Assembly: GCF_026339875.1 (NCBI RefSeq)
Contig: NZ_JAPEPZ010000002.1
Span: 930,001-994,000 of the forward strand
Direction: 5' to 3'
From: Streptomyces sp. NBC_01571
GTDB lineage: Bacteria; Actinomycetota; Actinomycetes; Streptomycetales; Streptomycetaceae
Length of the DNA stretch: 64,000 nucleotides
The notes below the pieces were generated by a model. The model had not been told where the DNA came from. It did not search any database and saw only the letters and a program-made list of their open reading frames with translations. Shown here piece after piece: positions 45,272 to 52,990 of this stretch. Each line of letters begins with the position of its first letter. Within the stretch, counting starts at the first letter, position 1. A program made the position numbers and the translations under genes.

Positions 45272-46434
45272 TCTTCGCTCCCCGGCGTCCGACCGCCTTC
45301 CGGCGCCGGGTCGGCGCCCGGTCCGTCGGTGCCCGCGGCCTCCGCGTCCCCCTTCTCCCCGGCGTTCCCGGACGCCTCGTCACGCAGAGCGCGGGCCAGG
45401 ACGTAGGAGAGGAACGCCTCGTCGCGGATGGTCATGCTCAGCCGGTTGTTGGTCATGTGCATGTACGGCGAGAGCAGCATGGGCAGCGCCTGGGCGGGAT
45501 CGGTGGGGCGGATGTCGCGGCTGTTGTCCCACGCCCGGAACGTCAGCTCACCACCCACCGCCAACGCCTCGGCCCGGTCGCGCAGTTCGGCGCAGTGCTC
45601 GGCCCAGCCGCGCAGAAACGCCGGGAGCCGTTCCGGCTCGCCCTGCGCGACCGTGTCGCGGATGCGGCGGAAACGCTCGGGAAGGCTCGCGCCCATCGCG
45701 CTGTAGGCGCGGTCGTAGCCCTTGTCCTCGGTGTAGTTGGTTCCGTTGAACGCCCGGTCCCAGAAGGCGTGGTAGCGGTCGAGGAAGGTGAGCAGCGCCG
45801 CGTCGTCCTTGAGGAAGGTGCCGGACATGACCATCATCAGCTGGGCGGAGAGCCCGAGGAGCACGGTGCGCAGGTGCAGGTTCATGCTGCGCGTGGCCTC
45901 GACGACCAGGTCGCTGGAGTGCTGGAAGTGCCACTCGGCCAGGGCGATGCCGCTGGGGCCGCCGTATTTGCCGTACTCGGGCTCGTAAGGCCGGTCCTCG
46001 AAGCTGTTGTTGGGGCGCAGTCGCATCCGTCCGTCGTCGCCGAGGAACGCGGCGCGCTGGTCCTCGGTGTACTCCAGGGTGAACAGGGTCTCGTACAGCT
46101 CGGCGAGGAAGCCCGCCTTCACCTCGTACAGCGCCGGCCGTTCCCGAAGGAAGGCGTCGAGGGCCGCGTGTGCCCGCTCCCGGACGACGGGGGCGTCGGC
46201 GGCCCGCCGGGGGCGCAGCCGCAGCCGCAGGTGCGGGCCCTCCAGCCAGTAGTTGATGAAGAAGTACCCGGCGAGCAGGCCCTCCTCGGTGAGTTCGTCC
46301 ACGAGTGGTCTGACGCACTGCAGGAGCAGCGGGCGGGGGCTGGCTGCGTAGAAGACGTGCACGGCGAGCCAGTCGCCGGGGGCGTCGTCGTCCTGGGTGC
46401 CGGGGGTGTCGGGGGATGCGGTGGGCGCGGTCAT
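45268..46434 (-). CDS. Split LanB elimination enzyme (SpaB_C / thiopeptide-type)
   Basis: A 388-residue protein; the ATG at 46434 overlaps the LanB stop (ATGA). The longer frame upstream is a shadow. It shows the thiopeptide-type bacteriocin domain: WLAVHVFYAASPRPLLLQCVRPLVDEL, then GYFFINYWLEGPHLRLRLRP with the H-L-R-L-R arginines used for glutamate elimination in NisB, and YGKYGGPSGIALAEWHFQHSSDLVVEA. It removes glutamate from glutamylated Ser/Thr to give dehydroamino acids. Pyridine synthases share this fold, but only one such gene is present and it pairs with LanB, so elimination is the better call. Confidence 0.85.
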   Translation of the reverse strand: MTAPTASPDTPGTQDDDAPGDWLAVHVFYAASPRPLLLQCVRPLVDELTEEGLLAGYFFINYWLEGPHLRLRLRPRRAADAPVVRERAHAALDAFLRERPALYEVKAGFLAELYETLFTLEYTEDQRAAFLGDDGRMRLRPNNSFEDRPYEPEYGKYGGPSGIALAEWHFQHSSDLVVEATRSMNLHLRTVLLGLSAQLMMVMSGTFLKDDAALLTFLDRYHAFWDRAFNGTNYTEDKGYDRAYSAMGASLPERFRRIRDTVAQGEPERLPAFLRGWAEHCAELRDRAEALAVGGELTFRAWDNSRDIRPTDPAQALPMLLSPYMHMTNNRLSMTIRDEAFLSYVLARALRDEASGNAGEKGDAEAAGTDGPGADPAPEGGRTPGSEE

Positions 46435-49190
46435 CGGGTGGGGTCCTCTTCGGGCAGGCCGGCCGGGCCGGGCAGTATCTCTACGGCGAGTTCGGCGACA
46501 TGTCGGCCGCGTGGTGAGGTGACGTGGAGTTCGCTCTCGCCGGGCAGCATCTCCTCGAAGACGGTGCGGGCGTGTTTCCCTGCCAGGAGGCCTTCGAGGG
46601 CGGTGAGGGAGAGCGGGCTCTCGAAGTCGACGTACTGGGGCTTGGAACCGCCGAACCAGCCGCCGCTCTCGCCCGAGGTCTCCTCGTGGACGGTGGCGAA
46701 CACCCGGTCGGGCAGCCCGTGCCGGACGCGCCAGCGGTGCCAGCCGAGGTACCACTCGCCGTCGGTGGTGTCGGGGGCGCGCAGCGGGAGGGTGCCGTCG
46801 GCCGCCGTCCAGGAGCGCCGCTGGAGCACGAGGGAGTGGTGGCGGACCCGGGGCCGCCGGGTGACGCCGTCGTCCTCAGGTCCGGTGGGCACCCCGCGCC
46901 ATACGTCCGGCACGGACCGGGCGGTCGGCGAGAACAGCAGCAGGGTGCGGGGGATCTCGGGCAGCACCATGGGAACGAGGTAGCCGAGGTAGAGCGGGAC
47001 GACCTCGCGGTCCAGGCGGTGTGAGCGCAGGGTGAGCCGGTCGCTGTCCGCGTCGTGCACGGCGTAGAGGTCGTCGAGGTGCAGTCGGGCCTCCTCCGGG
47101 GCGGTGCTGTGCTCACCGGGGCAGACGATCTCGTAGTCGGTGAGGCGGCCGTGGAGGTTGAGGTTGGTGGTGGCTGCACCGGCGGTGATCTCGGCGAAGA
47201 CCGCGCCGGGCGGCAGGAGTCGGCGCAGTTCCTCGCGCAGCGCCTGGGTCAGACCGGGGGCGTCCGCGCCGTCGAAGCAGTGCGTGAAGCGGGTGAAGGG
47301 GAAGCACAGGCCGCCGAAGGAGTCGTTCAGCACGACCAGCGGATCGCCGTCGCGGCGGGCCAGTTGGAGGAAGTGGCTGTGCGGCTGGAAGGTGGGCGCG
47401 GCGGAGCCGAGCGCTTCGGCCACCTCGGCCACGGTGGCGTCGTCGAGCACGAACTCTTCGGCTCCGGCGGGAAGTTCGGCCCAGTCGGCGCGCATCCGGG
47501 CGGTGAGGGCCGCGCGCGCCCGGTCGACGGCGGTGATCTCCGGCATGCCGAGCCAGTTCTCCTCCGGGGCGTGGCTGCCGTCCGGGAGGCGGTCGTCCTT
47601 GGTCGCGGTGAACTGGAGGTACTGCCGGAAGATGTCCTCGTGGAAGTCGTGGACCAGACGCAGCAGGTCCTCGCACCGCCCGCCGCGTCCGAAGCGGGCG
47701 AGGAAGAAGCCCTTGAGGGTGAGCCGTTGGGGCAGCGCCACGTCGAAGGCGGGCAGCACCCGGCCGATCGAGCGGAGCGGGGCGGCGGCGAGCGCGGTCC
47801 ACTCGGCGAGGCCGGCGCTGGTGGTGCCGGCGGACACGTCCTCGTAGACCAGGGTCTGTGGCAGTGCGGGCCGTTCGGCGCCGAGGTCGCTCTGGAGGGC
47901 GAGCAGGTCGGCGCGGAGCGTCCTGAGCAGGGCGCGGCGGCCGGGGACGTCCGCCTCCGGGTACCGGGCGAGGACGTCGGCCGGGCCGCCCAGACGGGCG
48001 GCGAGTTCGTCGGCCCAGGGGCGTTCGAGCGCGCGCAGCGACTGCTGGAAGGCGCGCAGCGGCTCGCGGTCGTGGACTTCGGTGGCGAGGCTGGGCAGTT
48101 GGAGCATGCCGAGGTCGAGCAGGGCGGTGAGGTAGTGTCCCGCGGCCTCGTCGTCGGCGCCGGTGGTGGTGGCCAGCCAGTTGGCCAGGTCGCCGTGGCG
48201 GAGGGTGGCGTCGTGGTCCCGCAGCAGGGCGAGCATGCCGTCCAGGGTGCCTCGGCGGCGGAGGAAGAGGAGCCGGTCCTGGGCGGCGTCGAAGCTGACC
48301 GCGGCGCTGTCGTCGCCCGCGGTGACGGCCCGCTGGACGTAGCGGACCCGGTCGTCGTCCAGCTTCCATCCGGAGGCGAGGGCCACCAGCAGGTCGGCGC
48401 GGCGCCGGGGGTCGGCGGCGACCAGTTCGGCGAGCCGGGTGAGGACCACGACGTTGAGCCGGCAGTGCCCCGTCCAGTCGTCGCCGACGTGGGTGGCCGC
48501 CGGTGTTCCGTCCGACGTCTCGAAACCGCCGAGGGCGACACCGGTGAGGGTGCTGAAGGGGCTGGTCTTGCAGGCGGTGCGGTAGACGTACGAGAGCAGT
48601 GAGCGTTCCATCTTGCGGGCCCGCTTGCCGGGGACGGGAGCGGGATCTGCGGCGAACGCGTCGAGCCGCTCCTCCAGAGTGGGCGAGGCGAGCAGCAGGC
48701 CTCGGCGCAGCCGGTCGTCCAGGGCGAGCTCGCGCAGGGCGGTGCGGGTGCGGGCGAGTCCGGCGGCGAGGACGCTCTCCCCCTCGGCGCGCAGGTCCGC
48801 CCAGCGGAGGCGGGCGTCGAGCCAGGTCGCGAGGTCGGCTCCGGTGTCCCCGCCGATCTCGGCGGCCAGGGCGCGGGCCGCGTCGAGGTCGTTCGGCAGA
48901 CGGTTGTTGAAGACGTTGCGGCGCAGCGCGAGCAGACGGCGGCGCAGCGCGGCGTCCTCGGTGGCGCCGACCACGGTGGACAGCGGGTCGCTGAGAGCGG
49001 CGCCGAGTGCGGCGAGCCGATCCTCTTCGTCGGTGGCGCGGGCGGCCCAGTCGGCTGCCTCGGGGGCGCGCAGGGCGACGACGGTGTCGATCGGGAGGCC
49101 TGCGACGCGCAGCATGAAGCGGCCGTGCAGGGACGCGGATCCACCGGCGTCGGTGGAGTCCTGGGCCGGACTGGTGGCGGTGGGGCTCAC
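46431..49190 (-). CDS. Lantibiotic-type dehydratase, glutamylation domain
   Basis: About 919 residues from a GTG at 49190 behind GGGGGAGG. The open frame extends to 49364 through a repeated, low-complexity stretch and is not used. LanB N-terminal features: RFMLRVAGLPIDTVVALRAP, SLLSYVYRTACKTSPFSTLTGVALGGF (the K-x-SPFS motif), LKGFFLARFGRGGRCEDL, NDSFGGLCFPFTRF and TNLNLHGRLTDYEIVCPGEH. It transfers glutamate from Glu-tRNA to Ser/Thr side chains of the precursor. It acts with the downstream elimination enzyme; such split pairs occur in thiopeptide and goadsporin-like pathways. Confidence 0.9.
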   Translation of the reverse strand: MSPTATSPAQDSTDAGGSASLHGRFMLRVAGLPIDTVVALRAPEAADWAARATDEEDRLAALGAALSDPLSTVVGATEDAALRRRLLALRRNVFNNRLPNDLDAARALAAEIGGDTGADLATWLDARLRWADLRAEGESVLAAGLARTRTALRELALDDRLRRGLLLASPTLEERLDAFAADPAPVPGKRARKMERSLLSYVYRTACKTSPFSTLTGVALGGFETSDGTPAATHVGDDWTGHCRLNVVVLTRLAELVAADPRRRADLLVALASGWKLDDDRVRYVQRAVTAGDDSAAVSFDAAQDRLLFLRRRGTLDGMLALLRDHDATLRHGDLANWLATTTGADDEAAGHYLTALLDLGMLQLPSLATEVHDREPLRAFQQSLRALERPWADELAARLGGPADVLARYPEADVPGRRALLRTLRADLLALQSDLGAERPALPQTLVYEDVSAGTTSAGLAEWTALAAAPLRSIGRVLPAFDVALPQRLTLKGFFLARFGRGGRCEDLLRLVHDFHEDIFRQYLQFTATKDDRLPDGSHAPEENWLGMPEITAVDRARAALTARMRADWAELPAGAEEFVLDDATVAEVAEALGSAAPTFQPHSHFLQLARRDGDPLVVLNDSFGGLCFPFTRFTHCFDGADAPGLTQALREELRRLLPPGAVFAEITAGAATTNLNLHGRLTDYEIVCPGEHSTAPEEARLHLDDLYAVHDADSDRLTLRSHRLDREVVPLYLGYLVPMVLPEIPRTLLLFSPTARSVPDVWRGVPTGPEDDGVTRRPRVRHHSLVLQRRSWTAADGTLPLRAPDTTDGEWYLGWHRWRVRHGLPDRVFATVHEETSGESGGWFGGSKPQYVDFESPLSLTALEGLLAGKHARTVFEEMLPGESELHVTSPRGRHVAELAVEILPGPAGLPEEDPTR

Positions 49191-49200
49191 GCCCTCCCCC

Positions 49201-49248
49201 TTTCGTGTGGGGTGTGCTGCCGTCTTTCGTGTGGGGTGTGCCGCCGTC
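49201..49248. repeat. 24-bp tandem duplication before LanB
   Basis: TTTCGTGTGGGGTGTGCTGC plus CGTC is repeated directly with one change (T to C). It lies in the 130-bp gap between the SagB-type gene and LanB, next to the LanB ribosome site. Confidence 0.75.
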
Positions 49249-49320
49249 CGCGGGCGGGCCGCCAGTCCGGTCGGCGACCCCGGGGCGGGGCGGCGTTCGG
49301 GGGCAGGGCCCGGCCGGGGG

Positions 49321-50910
49321 TCACGGCGCGACGATGTCGTAGCGGTAGTCGGCGGAGCGGGCACGCTCGTGGCCGATCATCATGATCAGCAGCGGGATCT
49401 CGCCCCGCTCGGCCAGCCCGAGTTCCTCCTCGAACGAGACGCTGTCGAAGCCCAGGGCGACACCGCAGCCGGTGCCGGCCGCGGAGGCGGCGGTGTAGAC
49501 GGCCTGGGCGACGGCGCCGACAACGGCGTTGACCAGGCGGTAGCCGCGGTCCCCGACGGCGTCCAGCACGGCGTGTGTACGTGCCACCGGCACCAGGACG
49601 GCGGCGGCCTGCTCCACGTTGTAGTTGGCGAGGAAGTAGTTCTGCTGGAGGAAGGAGCCGTAGTCGCCCGCCTTCAGCAGCACCAGCTCACCGGTGTCAC
49701 GGTCGTACTCGTAGAGGCCGGCCGGCACGTCGCGGACATGGTTGACGAAAACGCACAGCCGGGTCAGGGGTGCTCCCCCGGGCGATTCGGCGTCACTGTC
49801 CAGCGTGCTCGCGGCCATCGCCGCCCGCAGCGTGGCGGACAGCTTGGCCGCGTCGAGCGGCTCGACGGACGTGAACCGCCCGAAGCTGCTGCGGCGTTCA
49901 CGCAGCGCACGGCGTACGGGAACCTCCAGCGGCGCGGGCGCCGGCAGTGGGACGCGGTCGCCGGAGACGGCGGGAGCGGCGAGGGCGGCGTCCAGGACGC
50001 CGGGGGCGGGCCGGTCCGCGGCGCCCTCCAGGGTGGCGGCGTGGATACGTTCCAGGGTCGGGAAGGACAGCACCCGGTGGGACTTCTCGTCGGGGACCCG
50101 GCGCACGAAGGCGTCGGGTGTCGCCGGTGCCGGCGTCGGTGCGGCGGTGCCGGCCCAGCGCAGCGGTACGACGGCGAACACACCGTCCTCCTCGGGAGTC
50201 AGCCCGAGCAGCCGGCCGAGCCGGGGCTCGTCGAACCAGAGGGCGCTGCCGAGGTGGAGGCGGTGCGCGCGGGCCCACATGCGCCAGGTCTGCACGAGGG
50301 CGCCGATGTCCATCGTCACGGCGTGGTAGCAGAAGCTGTTGTACTTGAACGAGTTCTGCCAGAACGTCACGCCGAGGACGAGGAACTGGTCGGTCCCGGC
50401 GGCTTCCTCCAGATCGCCGAGGGCCGTGCGGACCTCTGCGCTCACGTCGCCCGACAGGACCCGGGTGACGCGGTGGTGCGGGGTGTCGTAGTAGTAGACG
50501 CCCGGCGTCAGGGGCCCGCTCGCCCCGCTGATCCAGTGCACGCCGATGGGGTAGAGGCCGCCGCCGGAGGCGGTGCCGCGCGACCAGTTGGCGTGCGAGT
50601 AGAACGGCAGGGAGCCCAGGTCGGTGTTGGCCTGGACGGCGAGACGGCGCCCGGTCAGACCGTAGGAGTCCCGGAGCATCGCGCCGAGCAGCGGCAGCGT
50701 GAACGCGCCCGTGCCGGACTCGCCGAACAGGCCCCGGCCGAGGGTCGCGTCCGCGGCGCAGCCGCCGTCGGGGAGTGGCACGTGCGAGGCGCCGGGGAAG
50801 AACTTGCCCTTGCGGGGGCGGTCGGACCAGTCGGGGACGAAGTCGGCCGGTTCCATGGGGACTCGGCCCCGCCGCATCACCGCGGTCGCGTACTCATGGG
50901 CGTATCCCAC
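49321..50910 (-). CDS. SagB-type FMN-dependent peptide dehydrogenase
   Basis: About 529 residues. GTG at 50910 is preferred because GGGAG sits 5 nt before it; another GTG is at 50916. The C-terminal nitroreductase fold shows RRSSFGRFTSVEPLDAAKLSATLRAAM, the FMN-binding HVRDVPAGLYEYDRDTGELVLL and GTGCGVALGFDSVSFEEELGL. The N-terminal half (ANWSRGTASGGGLYPIGVHWISGASGPLTPGVYYYD) repeats the same fold, as in longer TOMM dehydrogenases. It would oxidise azolines to aromatic thiazoles/oxazoles. Confidence 0.88.
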   Translation of the reverse strand: MGYAHEYATAVMRRGRVPMEPADFVPDWSDRPRKGKFFPGASHVPLPDGGCAADATLGRGLFGESGTGAFTLPLLGAMLRDSYGLTGRRLAVQANTDLGSLPFYSHANWSRGTASGGGLYPIGVHWISGASGPLTPGVYYYDTPHHRVTRVLSGDVSAEVRTALGDLEEAAGTDQFLVLGVTFWQNSFKYNSFCYHAVTMDIGALVQTWRMWARAHRLHLGSALWFDEPRLGRLLGLTPEEDGVFAVVPLRWAGTAAPTPAPATPDAFVRRVPDEKSHRVLSFPTLERIHAATLEGAADRPAPGVLDAALAAPAVSGDRVPLPAPAPLEVPVRRALRERRSSFGRFTSVEPLDAAKLSATLRAAMAASTLDSDAESPGGAPLTRLCVFVNHVRDVPAGLYEYDRDTGELVLLKAGDYGSFLQQNYFLANYNVEQAAAVLVPVARTHAVLDAVGDRGYRLVNAVVGAVAQAVYTAASAAGTGCGVALGFDSVSFEEELGLAERGEIPLLIMMIGHERARSADYRYDIVAP

Positions 50911-51034
50911 GGTCACTCCCTTTTCTGCTCGTGCTCGTCTGTGGTGGGCGCGGACGGCTGAAGTGCCGGGCGCCGTATGGGGCGTGGTGCGGATGTCGGG
51001 GGCCGGCGCGTCGGTCGAGCGACGGGTGCGGTGG

Positions 51035-52990
51035 TCAAGGGAAGGGGTGCGGGGCCGGGTTGAGGCCGTCCGGGGGCAGGTCGTCGGCGCGCAGTCCTGC
51101 CTCTCGCAGCGCGGTGCGTGCGCGGGGCATCAGGGGGCCGCGCTGCCGGTTCCAGCCGAAGTCGATCGGGATGAGGCCGGGCACCAGGACCTTGACCGTG
51201 TGAAAGCCGAGTGCCCGCTGTTCGGCGACGGTCTGGTCGACCACCACCACGTCGAATCCCCGTGCGGTGACCGCGTCGACGCACGCCGCCACGTCGTCCC
51301 GCAGATCGGCCGAGGCGGGCAGGGCACCGGGGCCGGAGGCGAGCGACGACAGCGGCACCCGGTCCGCGACGTCGCGGCCGCGCAGCAGGAAGTCGGTGTA
51401 CGGGCCCATCTCGGGCAGCCCGTACAGCAGTGGGTGGTCGTGCAGCACCCGCACCTCGCCGAAGTCCTCCGCCATCCGCCGGAGTCGACGCTCCTCGCGA
51501 GCCGTACGGCGGCGGAGGTTGACGGAGTCGGTGGCGATCTCGCAGAGCCCGCCGGCGAGCGCGTCCTCGGGGTCGAGGGAGGCGCCCGCGCCGAAGCAGA
51601 GCAGTCCGGGTCCGCCGTCGACGCGTTCGGCGACCGCCGTCACCACCGGCACCGGGAAGGTGACGCGGGTGTCGAAGAACCGTGCCCGGTAGCCGTACAT
51701 GGCGAGCCGGGCGACCATGGCCCGGGTGGCCGGCCGGGTGCTGCTCGACGGGTCGATCTCGGGCAGCCGGGCCCGGCCGAACCAGGCCAGCAGGAACGCG
51801 TCGCGCTCGATGGTCTCCATCAGGCCGTGGTAGACGGCCTCGGCGAGACTGCCGCCGGAGGCACAGCCGTTGGAGCTCTCCTGGACGAAGCGCCGCTGGA
51901 TACCCCCGGGTGCGTGGTAGTACGCCACGACCTCCGGTACGAGAACCGGCCGGTCCTCGCGCAGCGACCAGCCCCACACCCACCGCACCGGGCGGTCCGG
52001 GGCGAAGCGCGGCGCGTCCGGGTCGGCGGCGTGGAAGGCGTCGGAGTAAAGGCCGGTGACACGCGGATCGACCGCCGTGTCGCCGAGGTCGTCGAGCGCG
52101 GCGGTCACGACGGGCCGCTTGGCGCGGGCCCGCATCCCCGCGTACCGCTCAAGTCCCTCCAGCAGTCCCACGCGTACGCTCGCGTCGTAGGTGCCGGTGT
52201 GACCGCCCCAGTAGCACTCCCGCAGGTAGTCGCCCGAGCGGGTGGTGAACGCGCCGACCGTGGAGGAGGTGGAGGCGGACGTCAGGTCGGGTACGACGGA
52301 CGGTCCGAGCATCCCGGTGACGGGGTTGGCGAACGCCTCGGGCACCAGGTCGTAGGCGTGCAGCGGGCGCAGCCGGAAGCCGTCCGGGGCGTGCTTGGGG
52401 CTGGAGTCGAGGGTGATCCGGGCGGCTTCGGCGGTGTCGTCGGGACGTGACCCGCAGGACGGGCACTCACCGTCCGGTACCAGCGGGAACCGGGCCACGT
52501 GCAGCGTCTCCAGGTCCAGCAGCCACACCCACGGGTGTCGGGCGGCGCGGGGGTGCCGGGCCGCCGCCGCGACGAGGGCGGACAGGGCGTCCGCCACGAA
52601 GTCGGCCTGCCACGGCGGGATGCCGGTGGCCCGGGTCTCCCCGTCGCGCTCGATGGCGTCGCGCAAAAATCCGGCCCGTACCGACTGCCAGCGCCGGGCC
52701 AGACAGCCCGGACAGCCCGGACCGCCGTCCACGGTCGGCGGGCCGACCACGGCGTGGTGCCCGTACAGCCCGACCGGTACGGCGTCGGCGGCGAACTCCG
52801 CCGGTCCGGCGGCCAGTTCATCGCGACGGCCGAGCGGGACCACTACGGCCGGCGGTGTGCCGGGGTGGCGTCCCGCACGCTCCGCGAGGGCGTCGGTCAG
52901 CGCGGCGCAGACCTCGTCCCAGGGCCCGGTGGACCCCGTTTCACGTGCCGCGGCCCGGTCGCGCGGCGCGGCCACGGTGTCAGTCGGCAC
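51035..52990 (-). CDS. YcaO cyclodehydratase (second of two)
   Basis: A 651-residue relative of the 40069 protein with the same plan: Cys pairs CPGC and CPSC in the N-terminal domain, then SVRVGLLEGLERYAG, QESSNGCASGGSLAEAVYHGLMETIERDAF, and the terminal PAPHPFP. GTG start overlaps the F-protein gene by 11 nt. Two full cyclodehydratases in one operon suggest a division of work, for example Cys versus Ser/Thr residues or different regions of the core. Which does which cannot be told from sequence. Confidence 0.9.
   Translation of the reverse strand: MPTDTVAAPRDRAAARETGSTGPWDEVCAALTDALAERAGRHPGTPPAVVVPLGRRDELAAGPAEFAADAVPVGLYGHHAVVGPPTVDGGPGCPGCLARRWQSVRAGFLRDAIERDGETRATGIPPWQADFVADALSALVAAAARHPRAARHPWVWLLDLETLHVARFPLVPDGECPSCGSRPDDTAEAARITLDSSPKHAPDGFRLRPLHAYDLVPEAFANPVTGMLGPSVVPDLTSASTSSTVGAFTTRSGDYLRECYWGGHTGTYDASVRVGLLEGLERYAGMRARAKRPVVTAALDDLGDTAVDPRVTGLYSDAFHAADPDAPRFAPDRPVRWVWGWSLREDRPVLVPEVVAYYHAPGGIQRRFVQESSNGCASGGSLAEAVYHGLMETIERDAFLLAWFGRARLPEIDPSSSTRPATRAMVARLAMYGYRARFFDTRVTFPVPVVTAVAERVDGGPGLLCFGAGASLDPEDALAGGLCEIATDSVNLRRRTAREERRLRRMAEDFGEVRVLHDHPLLYGLPEMGPYTDFLLRGRDVADRVPLSSLASGPGALPASADLRDDVAACVDAVTARGFDVVVVDQTVAEQRALGFHTVKVLVPGLIPIDFGWNRQRGPLMPRARTALREAGLRADDLPPDGLNPAPHPFP

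Noticed and set aside
43199..45749. Plus-strand open frames across the RiPP operon
   Set aside because: They are anti-sense shadows in high-GC DNA with no recognised motifs.
45268..46434. Call as pyridine synthase, and hence the cluster as a true thiopeptide
   Set aside because: The HLRLR motif and the direct coupling to LanB favour elimination, and no second SpaB_C protein is present. Kept open as an alternative.
46435..46755. Longer start for the elimination enzyme
   Set aside because: The upstream part overlaps LanB in another frame; the ATG at 46434 gives the usual 4-nt overlap and family length.
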